Shown here: positions 43,454-53,338 of the stretch, in pieces
Position numbering within the stretch: the first letter of the stretch is position 1
How the letters are laid out: every line of letters begins with the position of its first letter
NCBI GenBank assembly: GCA_900547105.1
Contig: URFL01000003.1
Coordinates: 134,214 to 198,213, forward strand
Direction: 5' to 3'
From: an uncultured Oscillospiraceae bacterium
Lineage (GTDB): Bacteria; Bacillota; Clostridia; Oscillospirales; Acutalibacteraceae
Length of the DNA: 64,000 nt
Position numbers and translations under genes: made by a program
The notes under the pieces: generated by a model
What the model was told of the DNA's origin: nothing
The model's database searches: none
What the model saw: the letters and a program-made list of their open reading frames with translations, nothing else

Positions 43454-43963
43454 GTGAGCAAATGGAACGAGATCGCGCCCGAAGCATGGGGCGGCAATGT
43501 GTTTGAAAAAATTGGAAAACAATGGATGCTGATCACCGCGGGCGACGCGGACAACTGCAACACCATGACCGCCAGCTGGGGCGGGTTGGGCGTGCTGTGG
43601 GCGGCGCCGGTCAGCTTTGCGTTTATTCGTCATTCGCGCTATACCTTTGGGTTTGTGGAAAACAACGACTACTATTCGCTGTGCTTTTTCCCCGAAAAGT
43701 ATCGCCCGGCGCTGACGCTGTGCGGGCGGGAATCCGGCCGCGACGGCGATAAGATCGCCAAAGCGGGGCTGACGCCGGTGTTTGACCGCGAGGCGCCTTA
43801 TTTTGCCGAGGCGTCCACCGTGCTGATCTGCCGCAAGCTGTATGCCGACGAGATCGAGCAATCGCATTTTGTGGATCCGTCGCTGGTGCAGTATTATCAG
43901 GACAACGATTATCATCGGATGTATATCGGCAAGATCGAGCATCTGCTGGAAAAAGCGGAATAA
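43454..43963 (+). CDS. Flavin reductase-family FMN-binding protein
   Basis: A 169-residue flavin-binding split-barrel protein. NTMTASWGGLGVLW in the N-terminal third and YSLCFFPEKY are the flavin-site signatures of the clostridial flavin reductase/flavoredoxin-like family. Start is GTG at 43454 after AAAGGCGG, giving MSKWNEIAPE. The physiological electron partner is unknown. Confidence 0.9.
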   Translation: MSKWNEIAPEAWGGNVFEKIGKQWMLITAGDADNCNTMTASWGGLGVLWAAPVSFAFIRHSRYTFGFVENNDYYSLCFFPEKYRPALTLCGRESGRDGDKIAKAGLTPVFDREAPYFAEASTVLICRKLYADEIEQSHFVDPSLVQYYQDNDYHRMYIGKIEHLLEKAE

Positions 43964-44055
43964 GCCATCCTCCCAATAGCCGGCATACTCGATTGTCGAA
44001 AACAAAGAGTGCGTTGGTTGTAGAAAACAGAGAGTACATTTGGTCTATCCATCAT

Positions 44056-44090
44056 AGAAAAAGCGGCGGAAAATTTCCGCCGCTTTTTGT
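44056..44090 (+). terminator. Terminator after flavin reductase
   Basis: AAAAAGCGGCGGAAA and complement with T-run, about 95 bases past the stop. Confidence 0.82.
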
Positions 44091-44094
44091 TGTG

Positions 44095-44483
44095 CCCCGA
44101 GCGCAGCGAAGATTCTTCTCCGGCATTATTCTCTCTTTGTAGGAGGCGATGCCCACATCGCCCCGCAAGCAAACACGCTCACTTGCGGCGTGCAGAAGCC
44201 TTCTCCTTGAGGAGAAGGTGCTGAGCGCAGCGAAGCGGATGAGGTGTCAGAAAATCATAAACAATTTGCTATACGATGGTTGTCGGTATTTTTAATATTA
44301 CAGGTAACCACAAGCGCACAATAAATTTACCGCTTTTTCACCTCATCCGTCACGACCTACGGTCGCGACACCTTCCCCTCCAAGGGGAAGGCTTGAGGAG
44401 ATTCTATGCTGCTCCAAATGGGAGAATCACCTCGGAGGGGAAGGCTTGAGAAATCTCATCTTTTCTACAAGTATCTTTCCGCG
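44095..44483. repeat. Intergenic island with two main repeats in opposite orientation
   Basis: No gene. Main repeat forward at about 44187-44255 and reverse at about 44340-44400, a fragment at 44430-44452, GGCGATGCCCACATCGCC at 44145-44163, and GAAGATTCTTCTCC at 44108. Confidence 0.7.
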
Positions 44484-44519
44484 CAAAACCCCCGCTCTCT
44501 CCGAAAAGAAAGCGGGGGT
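44484..44519 (-). terminator. Terminator after noc
   Basis: ACCCCCGCT/AGCGGGGGT stem followed by TTTTGC on the minus strand, about 45 bases past the stop. Confidence 0.75.
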
Positions 44520-44565
44520 GACCAATATCTGTCCATTTTACGCGGCATCACGCAGATCGCGCGCT

Positions 44566-45372
44566 TTACGCGGGCTTGCGCACCGTCATGCACGGCACCC
44601 GCACGGTCATTTCCATAAACCCGTCGCATTCAGTCTGGCTGATCTGCGCGTCAATACCGCTGCGGCGCATGGTATCCACCGCATGGTTCAGCGTGTTGAA
44701 AAACAACCGCATATCCCGCACCACCGGCACCGCCCGCCGCGCGGATTTTGGCTCCGGCTTCGGCGGCTCTTCGCCCGCGGACGGTTCCTTTTTCGCAATC
44801 ATCTGCCGCAGCAGCGCTTCCCGCCGGTCGGCATCCCGCTCCCGCAAAAGCGCGCGGGCGTGCGGCGCACCCAAACCGTGTTCGGTCAGCGTCGCCTGCT
44901 CTCGCGGGGACAGCGCCAACAGCTGCAACATCTGCGTCACCGCCGCCGGGGTGCAGCCAAGCAGTCGCGCCGCTTCGTCCTCGTCCAATCGGAACCGGCG
45001 CATCATCCCCCGCAGCGCCGCCGCCTGTTCAAAACAGGTCAACGGCTGACGCTGCATATTTTCCGCAAGCGCCAAAACCGCTGCGCGCTTGTGGTCGGCG
45101 GGCAGCACCAGACACGGCACCTCGCGCAAACCGGCAATCTTGGCGGCGCGCAGCCGCCGCTGCCCCGCCACCAGCACCGGACAATCGCCCTCAAAGGTGA
45201 CGGTCAGCGGGTTGAGCATCCCGTTTTCGCCAATGCTTTGCGCCAGCGCCAGCAAACCGTCGTACGCGAACTCCCGCCGCGCGGGACACGCGCTCTGCCG
45301 GATCTCCCTCACCGGGATCATCCATATCCTGTCCTGACTTTTATACCGCTCCACCGGTCGCTTTCCCCACAT
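44566..45372 (-). CDS. noc: ParB-family nucleoid occlusion protein Noc
   Basis: A 268-residue ParB paralogue. It has IPVREIRQS, GQRRLRAAKIAGLREVP (CTP-binding box), AENMQRQPLTCFEQA and a helix-turn-helix (LDEDEAARLLGCTPAAVTQML). Its position directly after rsmG is that of noc in B. subtilis, and the true parB lies separately at 31.1 kb. Noc binds its own sites, blocks division over the nucleoid and contacts the membrane. The ATG at 45372 is better spaced from AAAGGA than a GTG at 45381. Confidence 0.85.
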   Translation of the reverse strand: MWGKRPVERYKSQDRIWMIPVREIRQSACPARREFAYDGLLALAQSIGENGMLNPLTVTFEGDCPVLVAGQRRLRAAKIAGLREVPCLVLPADHKRAAVLALAENMQRQPLTCFEQAAALRGMMRRFRLDEDEAARLLGCTPAAVTQMLQLLALSPREQATLTEHGLGAPHARALLRERDADRREALLRQMIAKKEPSAGEEPPKPEPKSARRAVPVVRDMRLFFNTLNHAVDTMRRSGIDAQISQTECDGFMEMTVRVPCMTVRKPA

Positions 45373-45451
45373 ACGCTGCACATCCTTTCCGCCTTATCAT
45401 AGCGCAAAAGGCGGACGGCGTTTGTCAAAAACCGGTTGTCGCGAAACCACA

Positions 45452-46180
45452 TTACAGCGGTTGTTTTGCCATTTTGGCGGAGGGACGCGGGTATTTTTGC
45501 GGGGTGGGCGCGATTTTGTCGACCAAAATCAGCCGCCGCTCGGCTTTTTCGCCGGTATAGTCCGCCTCCACCGGCAATGTCAGCAGCCGGTCATCCGTCA
45601 CCTTGCCGCCGAGCACCGCGATCGCGCGGGCAGCGGCTTGCAGCTCCTGCGCGGCGTCGGGACCTTTCATCGCCACGAATCGCCCGCCGGGCTTTACAAA
45701 CGGCAGGCAATATTCCGCCAGCACCGGCAGCGCCGCCACCGCGCGGGCGGTCGCCACATCAAACTGTTCCCGCAGATCAGGGCGACGCCCGCCCTCTTCG
45801 GCGCGCGCGTGTACCAGCGTCACCGGCAGCTCCAACTCGCGGCAGAGCTCCTCCAAAAAGGTGAGCCGTTTTTGCAAGCTGTCCAGCAGCGTGATCTTCA
45901 ACCCCGGGCAGCACAGCCCCAGCACCACGCCGGGGAATCCCGCGCCGGTGCCGACATCGATCAGCGTTTTCGCCCCCGCCGGCAGACAGGGAACCGCGGT
46001 CAGGCTGTCCAGATAATGCTTGATGAGCATCCCCTCCGGATCAGTGATGGCGGTCAGATTCATTTTCTGGTTCCATTCCACCAGCCGCGCGGCATAGACG
46101 GCGCATTTTTCCGCCGCCGGAGCGGACAACTCCACCCCGACCTGCGCCGCATAGCGGATCAGGCGTTGTTGGTCGATCAT
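45452..46180 (-). CDS. rsmG: 16S rRNA (guanine527-N7) methyltransferase
   Basis: A 242-residue SAM-dependent enzyme (GidB). The SAM motif is LIDVGTGAGFPGVVL, preceded by NLTAITDPEGMLIKHYLDSL, a family signature. The ATG at 46180 overlaps the mnmG stop by four bases (ATGA) and follows CGGAGG, so translation is coupled. Confidence 0.96.
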   Translation of the reverse strand: MIDQQRLIRYAAQVGVELSAPAAEKCAVYAARLVEWNQKMNLTAITDPEGMLIKHYLDSLTAVPCLPAGAKTLIDVGTGAGFPGVVLGLCCPGLKITLLDSLQKRLTFLEELCRELELPVTLVHARAEEGGRRPDLREQFDVATARAVAALPVLAEYCLPFVKPGGRFVAMKGPDAAQELQAAARAIAVLGGKVTDDRLLTLPVEADYTGEKAERRLILVDKIAPTPQKYPRPSAKMAKQPL

Positions 46181-48078
46181 ACAGTTCCTCCGTTGGTGTC
46201 GGGCGCGGCGGACGCCTCGCGGCTGCCCAGCCACACGATCAGCACCGCAATATCCGCCGGGCTGACCCCGCTGATGCGGGATGCCTGCCCCACGCTGCGG
46301 GGACGCACCCGATTGAGTTTTTCCTGCGCTTCCTTGCGCAGTCCGGTGATGGTGGTATAGTCCAAATTATCCGGCAGCAACCGGTTTTCCAACCGCCGCA
46401 TCTCGTCGATCATCGCCTGTTGGCGGCGGATGTAGCCTTCGTACTTGATCTCGACCTCCACCTGCTCCTGCACCAGCGGCGACAGCGCCGGGCGACCGTG
46501 GTCGATGGGGGCAAGGTTGTCGTAAGTCAGCTGCGGGCGGCGCAGCAGCTCTTCCAGCCGCGCACCGGAGGCGAGCGGCGTGGTGTCGCAAGCGGTCAAC
46601 ACTGCGTTGACCTCTTCGCTCGGGGGCAGCACGGTGTCGTGCAGCCGCCGGCGTTCAGCGTGTTTTTCCGCCTGGCGCGCCTGAAAATGCGCCCAGCGCG
46701 CATCGTCCACCAATCCGGCGGCGCGCCCGATGGGGGTCAACCGCTCGTCGGCGTTGTCCTGGCGCAAAATCAAGCGATACTCCGACCGCGAGGTCATCAT
46801 GCGATAGGGATCGGTGCAGCCCTTGGTCACCAGATCGTCCACCAGCGTGCCAATGTAGCCGTCCGCGCGATCCAAAATCACCGGCGACAGCCCGCGCACC
46901 TTGCGCGCCGCGTTGATGCCCGCGATCAACCCTTGGGCGGCGGCTTCCTCGTAGCCGGAGCTGCCGTTGAACTGCCCCGCGCCGTACAGACCGGGGATAT
47001 CCAAAAATTCCAGTGTGGGCGCGAGCTGCAGCGGGTCGCAGCAATCGTATTCGATCGCGTACGCGGGGCGCATCACCTGCACCTGCTCCAACCCCGGAAT
47101 GGTGTGCAAAAATTGCAGCTGCACATCCTCCGGCAGCGAGGAGGACAATCCCTGCAAATACATTTCCTCGGTGTGCAGCCCGCACGGCTCAATAAACACC
47201 TGATGCCGCTCTTTGTCGGCAAACCGCACGATTTTGTCCTCGATGCTGGGGCAATAGCGGGGGCCCACCCCCTCGATCTTGCCGCCGTACAGCGGCGAAC
47301 GGTGCAGATTGTCGAGAATCACCTGCTTGGTCTTTTCGTTGGTCCAGGTGATGTGGCAATCGCAGCGATTTTGCAGCTGGTCGGTGGTTTCAAACGAAAA
47401 CGGCGTCACCGGTTCGTCGCCGGGCTGTTCCTCCAACCCGGTGAAATCAACGGTGGAACGCAGCACCCGCGCGGGGGTGCCGGTTTTGAACCGCCGCAGC
47501 GCCACCCCCATATCCAGCAGCGACTGGGTGAGCGAGGTGGCGGCAAACATACCGTCGGGACCGCCGTCGTAGCTGACATCCCCCACGAAAATTTTGCCTT
47601 TCAAAAAGGTGCCGGTCGCCAAAATCACCGCGCGGGCGCGGTATTGCGCCTCCAGCCGGGTGGTCAGCAAAAAACCGTCCGGCTCGCGGGTCAGCGACAC
47701 GATCTCCCCCTGCTTGATATGCAGATGCTCGGTGGTTTCCAGCGTGTGCTTCATGGTGGTGGAATATTCCCGCCGGTCGATCTGGGCGCGCAGCGAATGC
47801 ACCGCCGGTCCTTTGCCGCGGTTGAGCATCCGCGATTGCAGCATGGTTGCGTCGGCGGCGCGTCCCATCTCGCCGCCCATCGCGTCGATCTCGCGCACCA
47901 GATGCCCCTTGGCGGTGCCACCGATACAGGGGTTGCAGGGCATATTGCCCACCCAATCCAGATTGATGGTGAAGATCACGGTGGAACAGCCCAGCCGCGC
48001 GGCGGCGAGCGCCGCTTCGATGCCCGCGTGTCCCGCGCCGATCACCGCCACATCATATTCGCCTGCTAAAAATTTCAT
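46177..48078 (-). CDS. mnmG: tRNA uridine-5-carboxymethylaminomethyl enzyme MnmG
   Basis: A 633-residue FAD enzyme (GidA) that with MnmE modifies U34 of certain tRNAs. The FAD motif VIGAGHAGIEAALAAARLG is at about residues 12-30, NPCIGGTAKGHLVREIDAMGG follows, and the C-terminal helical domain ends the protein. Start is ATG at 48078, giving MKFLAGEYDVAVIG; the frame is open to 48306 but that part overlaps gyrA. mnmE is not in the window. Confidence 0.97.
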   Translation of the reverse strand: MKFLAGEYDVAVIGAGHAGIEAALAAARLGCSTVIFTINLDWVGNMPCNPCIGGTAKGHLVREIDAMGGEMGRAADATMLQSRMLNRGKGPAVHSLRAQIDRREYSTTMKHTLETTEHLHIKQGEIVSLTREPDGFLLTTRLEAQYRARAVILATGTFLKGKIFVGDVSYDGGPDGMFAATSLTQSLLDMGVALRRFKTGTPARVLRSTVDFTGLEEQPGDEPVTPFSFETTDQLQNRCDCHITWTNEKTKQVILDNLHRSPLYGGKIEGVGPRYCPSIEDKIVRFADKERHQVFIEPCGLHTEEMYLQGLSSSLPEDVQLQFLHTIPGLEQVQVMRPAYAIEYDCCDPLQLAPTLEFLDIPGLYGAGQFNGSSGYEEAAAQGLIAGINAARKVRGLSPVILDRADGYIGTLVDDLVTKGCTDPYRMMTSRSEYRLILRQDNADERLTPIGRAAGLVDDARWAHFQARQAEKHAERRRLHDTVLPPSEEVNAVLTACDTTPLASGARLEELLRRPQLTYDNLAPIDHGRPALSPLVQEQVEVEIKYEGYIRRQQAMIDEMRRLENRLLPDNLDYTTITGLRKEAQEKLNRVRPRSVGQASRISGVSPADIAVLIVWLGSREASAAPDTNGGTV

Positions 48079-48166
48079 GTTGTGGTCTGCCCTTTCAAAC
48101 AAAGAGCGACCGGCGCGGGCGTTGTCCAAAAAATCGGAACTGCCCTTTGCCGGCCGCCTGCATTTT

Positions 48167-50692
48167 TTACTCCTGCGGCGCGTCAGCCGTCTGGTCGGCG
48201 GGCGCTTCGACTGCCTCGCCGGCAGCTGCGGTAGACTCGCCCTCTTCCGCGGCTTCTTCCGGATCCTCATGCGGGGCGCGCGCCATCGCCACGATCTTAG
48301 CGCCATCGTCCAGCCGCATCACCCGCACGCCCTTGCTGGGACGGCGGCATTGGCGGATCTCGGCAGCAGACATACGGATGATCACGCCGTCCGACGCAAT
48401 CAGAATGATGTCGTCGTTCAGATCCACCACGCGGATCGCGGCAACATCGCCGAATTCGGCGGTGTGGTAGTTGGTCAAGCCCTTACCGCCGCGCGACTGC
48501 ACGCGATAATCGCTCTGCTCGCTCAATCGGCCGTAACCGGTTTCGGAAATGGTCAGCACCAAGCCGTCCTCGCGGCAAACCGCCATACCCACCACTTCGT
48601 CATCGGGGGCGAGGGTCAACGCTTTCACGCCGCGCGCCGGGCGACCCACCACCCGCGCGTCGTTTTCGTCAAAGCAGATCGCCATACCCTTGCGGGTGCC
48701 GACCAGCAGTTTTTGATAGCTGTCGGTCACTTTCACACCCACCAGCTGGTCGCCTTCGTCCAGATCAATGGCGATCAAGCCGTTTTTGCGGGCGTTGGCA
48801 TACGCCGACAGGCGGGTACGCTTGATGATGCCCTGGCGGGTGACCATGCACAAATACTGATCCGTGTCGAAATCAGTAGTGCGGATCATCGCGGTCACCT
48901 TTTCCTCCGGCGCCAGCGGCAGCAGGTTGACAATGTTCATCCCCTTGGAGGTACGGCTGCCTTCCGGCACCTCATAACACTTCAGCCGGTACACCCGCCC
49001 CGCCGAGGTGAAGAACATCACATAGTCGTGGCTGGAGCACAGGAACATGGTTTCGGTTACATCCTCCTCGCGGGTGGACATACCCAAAATACCGCGACCG
49101 CCGCGGCGCTGGGCTTTGTATACATCCGCCGCCTGGCGTTTGATGTAGCCCAGCCGGGTCAGCGTCAGCACACATTCCTCCACCGGGATCAGATCTTCGA
49201 TATCCACTTCGCCGGATACCGCTGAAATCTCGGTGCGGCGCTCATCGCCGTATTTATCCCGCATCCGCAGGCACTCGTCTTTCACAATGGCTTTGATCTT
49301 GTGCTCGTCGGCGAGGATGCCCTCGTATTCCGCGATCTTGGCGAGCAGATTGTTCAGCTCGTCCACGATCTTCTGGCGTTCCAGACCCGCCAAACGACCC
49401 AGCTGCATCTTCACGATCGCGTCCGCCTGCACATCGTCAAACGCGAACCGCTCCATCAACCGCTCTTTCGCGGTGGGCACATCCGCCGCGTTGCGGATGA
49501 TGCTGATAACCTCGTCGATAAAGTCGCAGGCGGTTTTCAGCGCTTCCCAAATGTGCGCTTTTTCCTGTGCCTTGCGCAGATCAAACTGGGTGCGGCGGGT
49601 GATGACCTCCACCTGAAACTTGATGTATTCTTCCAGCATCTGTTTCAGGGTGAGCACCCGCGGGATGCCGTTCACCAGCGCCAGCATGATGACACCGAAG
49701 GTCACCTGCATTTGGGTGTAGGCGTACAGCTGGTTGAGCACGATCTGCGGGTTGGCGTCCTTTTTCAGGTCGATAACCACCCGCATACCGTCTTTGTTGG
49801 AGTGATCCACCACATCGTGGATGCCGTCAATGCGCTTGTCGTCCACCAGCGTGATGATGGATTTGACCAGATTCAGCTTGTTGACCTGGTAAGGAATTTC
49901 GGTGATAACAATGCGGAATTTGCCGTTGCTGGCTTCCTCAATTTCGGTACGGGCGCGCACCGTCAGCCGGCCGCGACCGGTCGCATACGCGGCGCGGATG
50001 CCCGCGTGACCCATGATCACACCGCCGGTCGGGAAATCGGGGCCTTTGATGCAATCCATAATATCCGGCAGCTCCGCTTCCGGATTGTCGATCAGCAGAC
50101 AGATGCCGTCCACCACCTCGCGCAGGTTGTGGGGCGGAATGTTGGTCGCCATACCCACCGCGATACCGGTGGAACCGTTCACCAGCAGGTTGGGGAATCG
50201 GGACGGCAACACCGTCGGCTCGTCCAGACGATCGTCGTAGTTGCGCCCGAAATCCACCGTTTCTTTCTCGATATCCGCCAGCATATCCAGCGACATTTTG
50301 CTCATACGCGCTTCGGTGTATCGATACGCCGCCGCGGGGTGACCGTCGATGGAACCGAAGTTGCCGTGACCGTCAATCAGCGGGTAGCGCAGCGAAAAGT
50401 CCTGCGCCATACGCACCATCGCGTCGTACACCGACGCGTCACCGTGCGGATGATACCGACCCAGCACCGCACCCACCGTGTCGGCGCACTTACGGTACGC
50501 TTTGTCGGGGGTCAGGCTGTTTTCATGCATGGTGTACAGAATACGGCGGTGCACCGGTTTTAAGCCGTCCCGCACATCGGGCAGCGCCCGCGAGACCAGA
50601 ACCGACACGGAATAATCCAGAAACCGCTGTTTCATTTCTTTTTCCAGATTGACCGTTTTGATTTTTTGATTCTGTATGATTTGTTCGTCCAT
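48167..50692 (-). CDS. gyrA: DNA gyrase subunit A
   Basis: 841 residues. The breakage-reunion domain has SRALPDVRDGLKPVHRRIL and the catalytic tyrosine in YRYTEARMS, and the C-terminal wheel contains the GyrA box QRRGGRGILG. The extreme C-terminus is Ala/Glu-rich and probably disordered. Start at 50692 after GGAGAATAG, four bases downstream of the preceding membrane-protein gene. Confidence 0.98.
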   Translation of the reverse strand: MDEQIIQNQKIKTVNLEKEMKQRFLDYSVSVLVSRALPDVRDGLKPVHRRILYTMHENSLTPDKAYRKCADTVGAVLGRYHPHGDASVYDAMVRMAQDFSLRYPLIDGHGNFGSIDGHPAAAYRYTEARMSKMSLDMLADIEKETVDFGRNYDDRLDEPTVLPSRFPNLLVNGSTGIAVGMATNIPPHNLREVVDGICLLIDNPEAELPDIMDCIKGPDFPTGGVIMGHAGIRAAYATGRGRLTVRARTEIEEASNGKFRIVITEIPYQVNKLNLVKSIITLVDDKRIDGIHDVVDHSNKDGMRVVIDLKKDANPQIVLNQLYAYTQMQVTFGVIMLALVNGIPRVLTLKQMLEEYIKFQVEVITRRTQFDLRKAQEKAHIWEALKTACDFIDEVISIIRNAADVPTAKERLMERFAFDDVQADAIVKMQLGRLAGLERQKIVDELNNLLAKIAEYEGILADEHKIKAIVKDECLRMRDKYGDERRTEISAVSGEVDIEDLIPVEECVLTLTRLGYIKRQAADVYKAQRRGGRGILGMSTREEDVTETMFLCSSHDYVMFFTSAGRVYRLKCYEVPEGSRTSKGMNIVNLLPLAPEEKVTAMIRTTDFDTDQYLCMVTRQGIIKRTRLSAYANARKNGLIAIDLDEGDQLVGVKVTDSYQKLLVGTRKGMAICFDENDARVVGRPARGVKALTLAPDDEVVGMAVCREDGLVLTISETGYGRLSEQSDYRVQSRGGKGLTNYHTAEFGDVAAIRVVDLNDDIILIASDGVIIRMSAAEIRQCRRPSKGVRVMRLDDGAKIVAMARAPHEDPEEAAEEGESTAAAGEAVEAPADQTADAPQE

Positions 50693-50696
50693 ACGT

Positions 50697-52124
50697 CTAT
50701 TCTCCTATCGTCAACAGTCTTTTGACCAGCTCCGGATCGGGAACGGCTTGCCACGGAATACACAGCTGTCCCACCGGCGTTTGCAGCGCCAAGATATCCT
50801 GTTTGATCAAGCTTTTATACCAACCATGCGGAATAAACCGCAAACAACCGTTTTCTTCCACCGCGATCCCGCCGGTGGTAAACGCAATGCCGCGCGTGAT
50901 CTTTTGCGGCTGCGGCTGCCGCCACAGCAAAAAGCCGGTGGTGACCCCCTGCGCCAGCAACAAAATCAGCAGCGCATACACCGCCATCGCGGCGGGATAG
51001 GGCATCGGCAGCGGGAACAGCCCGCTGAGCAGCACCCCCGCTACCGCCGCACCCGCCATATTAAACGGCAGCGTATGGGCGGTCAACACCCCGACCCAAT
51101 GGTCGGTTTCGCGGCGGGTGTCGGGTTGATACTGAAACTGGGTCAGCACATCCTGCTGAAGCGTAATATCCGGCAGCGGCGCCATCGTTTCCGCCAGCGC
51201 CATCATCCGGCCGCTGCTTTTGCGCCGCGCGGGCGGAATGGCGGGATACACCCGCCGCCGCAAATGCTCCAGCGCCGGGGTGGTCAGATCCTCCGCCTGC
51301 CACACAATGGCGGCGTAGCCGTCGCTGACCGTCAGCGTGTGGGGCGATTCCCACACCGTCGTTTGGGGATGGCGGAAATACACCACCGTGCGGGTGTGCG
51401 GTGTAATTTTCACCGCGCGGTCAGCATACACTTCGATCACGCCGGTCTGCTCCTGCCGCAAGGCGGCAAATCCGACCAAACGGCGTTGTTCCTTTTTCCG
51501 GCGGAAATAACCGACCGCCACAAAAACGGTGTAAACCGCGATCGCCGCCAGACAAACGGCGCTCGCGACCATGCCGCCGGGAATACTGCGATCCATCACG
51601 GTGGACACCGCCGACAACGCGAAAAAGATCAGTAAAATATATCCGGACACCACCGCCGGCCAGGCGGGCATATGCGTTTGGTTGTCCACCTCCAACAGCC
51701 GCGCGCGGTTGAGAGGAGAGGAGGCGGTCGCCATTTTGGGAGTGGTGGTATCCTCGTCCGGATCCGGCTCGCGATAAGCGGGCAGCGGCGGTTCCATCTC
51801 CACAGCGGGAACCGTGGGCCATGCCGGCGCAGCGTACGGATACCCAGGCGCGGCCATCGGCGGTGTGCCGGGCGGTGCGCTCCATGCCGGGGGCATCGGT
51901 GCCGGTGCGGGTGCGGGTGCTTCCCGCGGGGGAAGCCACGGCTCCGGCGCATCCGGCGCGGACTGTTCCACGTGGAACGGCGCCGCTGTTGGCACATCCG
52001 TTGCGGGCACAGCCGCCGCAGGTGTCGGTTCATCCGGTACCGCGGGCGTGTCCGGCGACACAGGTTCCGCTATCCGGTTGTTATCCGGTTGTTGTTGCAT
52101 TGGTTGTTGCGTTGGTTGCTCCAT
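50697..52124 (-). CDS. Proline-rich membrane protein of unknown function
   Basis: 475 residues. The first 150 are a low-complexity Gln/Pro/Ala-rich cytoplasmic region (APAPAPMPPAWSAPPG). Two pairs of membrane helices follow (about 155-210 and 360-405), each followed by a soluble segment; the first (GVIEVYADRAVKITPHTR) resembles YcxB-like domains. Strong AAAGGAGG before the ATG. It lies between the gyrB block and gyrA, four bases from gyrA. A parS-like site is embedded at 51964-51979. Confidence 0.75.
   Translation of the reverse strand: MEQPTQQPMQQQPDNNRIAEPVSPDTPAVPDEPTPAAAVPATDVPTAAPFHVEQSAPDAPEPWLPPREAPAPAPAPMPPAWSAPPGTPPMAAPGYPYAAPAWPTVPAVEMEPPLPAYREPDPDEDTTTPKMATASSPLNRARLLEVDNQTHMPAWPAVVSGYILLIFFALSAVSTVMDRSIPGGMVASAVCLAAIAVYTVFVAVGYFRRKKEQRRLVGFAALRQEQTGVIEVYADRAVKITPHTRTVVYFRHPQTTVWESPHTLTVSDGYAAIVWQAEDLTTPALEHLRRRVYPAIPPARRKSSGRMMALAETMAPLPDITLQQDVLTQFQYQPDTRRETDHWVGVLTAHTLPFNMAGAAVAGVLLSGLFPLPMPYPAAMAVYALLILLLAQGVTTGFLLWRQPQPQKITRGIAFTTGGIAVEENGCLRFIPHGWYKSLIKQDILALQTPVGQLCIPWQAVPDPELVKRLLTIGE
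51964..51979. promoter_or_regulatory. parS-like site 3
   Basis: TGTTCCACGTGGAACG: 15 of 16 bases of the palindrome TGTTCCACGTGGAACA used as parS in many bacteria. It lies in the coding sequence of the proline-rich membrane protein, 8.7 kb from oriC. Confidence 0.65.
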
Positions 52125-52795
52125 CCGACCATCCTCCTTTCGGGTGGAATATGAAAATGAATGGATATTTTTTGTAGGAAAATTTATCCGTTTGAAACGA
52201 TTTTTTTAACTAGGAAAAGTTAATCCCTCACAAGCCTTCCCCTTGAGGTAATTCCCCCGCGTGCGGGGGAAATGTCGGCGCAGCCGACAAAAGGGGCCCG
52301 TCTTCGGAAGAAAAAGGGGGACCGCCGAACGGCGGTGGATGAGGTGGTAAACCAGTTGTTTATTGCTTGCTAACTGTTGTTTGAAAAACAAGAATATATG
52401 CAACCGTTATATAGCAAAAATTATATAGGCTCTAAACACCTCATCCGCTTCGCTACGCTCAGCACCTTCCCCTCTAGGGGAAGGCTTGATGAAGTTTCAT
52501 CGTCACCGAAGAATCTTCTCCGGTATTACCCTTTTTCTCTTCGTAGGGGGCGATGCCCACATCGCCTCGCAAGCAAACGCACTCCCCTTACGGCGGGCGC
52601 ATGGCCCCTTTGTGTAAAGGGGGCTGTCACGACCATGGTCGTGACTGGGGGATTGTTGCCGTCCGGTGGACAGCGCTTGAGCAAATATCTTTGTGACAAT
52701 CCCTCCGCCACAGCTGACGGTGTGCCACCTCCCTTTACACAAGGGAGGCTTTGGTTCTCCTATGTTTTTGAGAAAGTCGTGGGGTGTCTGCAAAC
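52125..52795. repeat. Largest dispersed-repeat island, inside the gyrase region
   Basis: No gene. From left: AAGCCTTCCCCTTGAGG with an inserted CCCCCGCGTGCGGGGG hairpin (52228-52275), GATGAGGTGG (52338), reverse main repeat (52437-52495), GGGGGCGATGCCCACATCGCC (52546-52567), GTGTAAAGGGGGCTGTCACGACC..GGTCGTGAC (52613-52650), and CCTCCCTTTACACAAGGGAGG (52728-52750). Confidence 0.7.
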
Positions 52796-53326
52796 TCACA
52801 TTTTTTCTTTTTTGTCGCTATCTTTGGCGGGGATAGCGTCTGCCAGGAAGCACTGGGTCTCTTCGCTGATTTCACGGTGCGGAATCCCGACAAACTCGCG
52901 GTCGATCTGCACGATCATCAGCTCCGGCTCGCGGATCAGGCGGCAGCGATCAAACGGATAAAACATCATCCGCTCCGCTTCGCCAAACCCCAATCCCTTA
53001 TCAAACACCGACAAGCGAATGGTTTCGTTGTCCGCCAGCTGCTGTTTCACCGCCGAGCGGCGGAAAAACGGCATAATAAACCACTGGCCGACCCCGACCA
53101 CCGCCGCCACGATCGCGATAAACAGCGACAGCCCGCGGTGCGGTTCAAATGCGATAAAATCAATCAGCGAGATCACCCCGACCACCGCCATCAACACCGA
53201 CTGCACGATCAGGCGCGGGCGGCTGAGCGAAGACGCGTTGGCGTGGTTAAACACCGTGGTCAGCGTCGCCTCGTCCAGTTGATACGCCACCCGCTCGCGC
53301 AGCGCTCCGTACATTTCGTCTGCCAT
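52796..53326 (-). CDS. YcxB-like membrane protein
   Basis: 176 residues with two adjacent membrane helices (about 42-95) and a C-terminal soluble domain with SVFDKGLGFGEAERMMFYPFDRC and VGIPHREI, the pattern of YcxB-like proteins. It begins 12 bases after gyrB ends and is probably part of the gyrB transcript. Function unknown. Confidence 0.78.
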   Translation of the reverse strand: MADEMYGALRERVAYQLDEATLTTVFNHANASSLSRPRLIVQSVLMAVVGVISLIDFIAFEPHRGLSLFIAIVAAVVGVGQWFIMPFFRRSAVKQQLADNETIRLSVFDKGLGFGEAERMMFYPFDRCRLIREPELMIVQIDREFVGIPHREISEETQCFLADAIPAKDSDKKEKM

Positions 53327-53338
53327 AGCCGACCGTCC

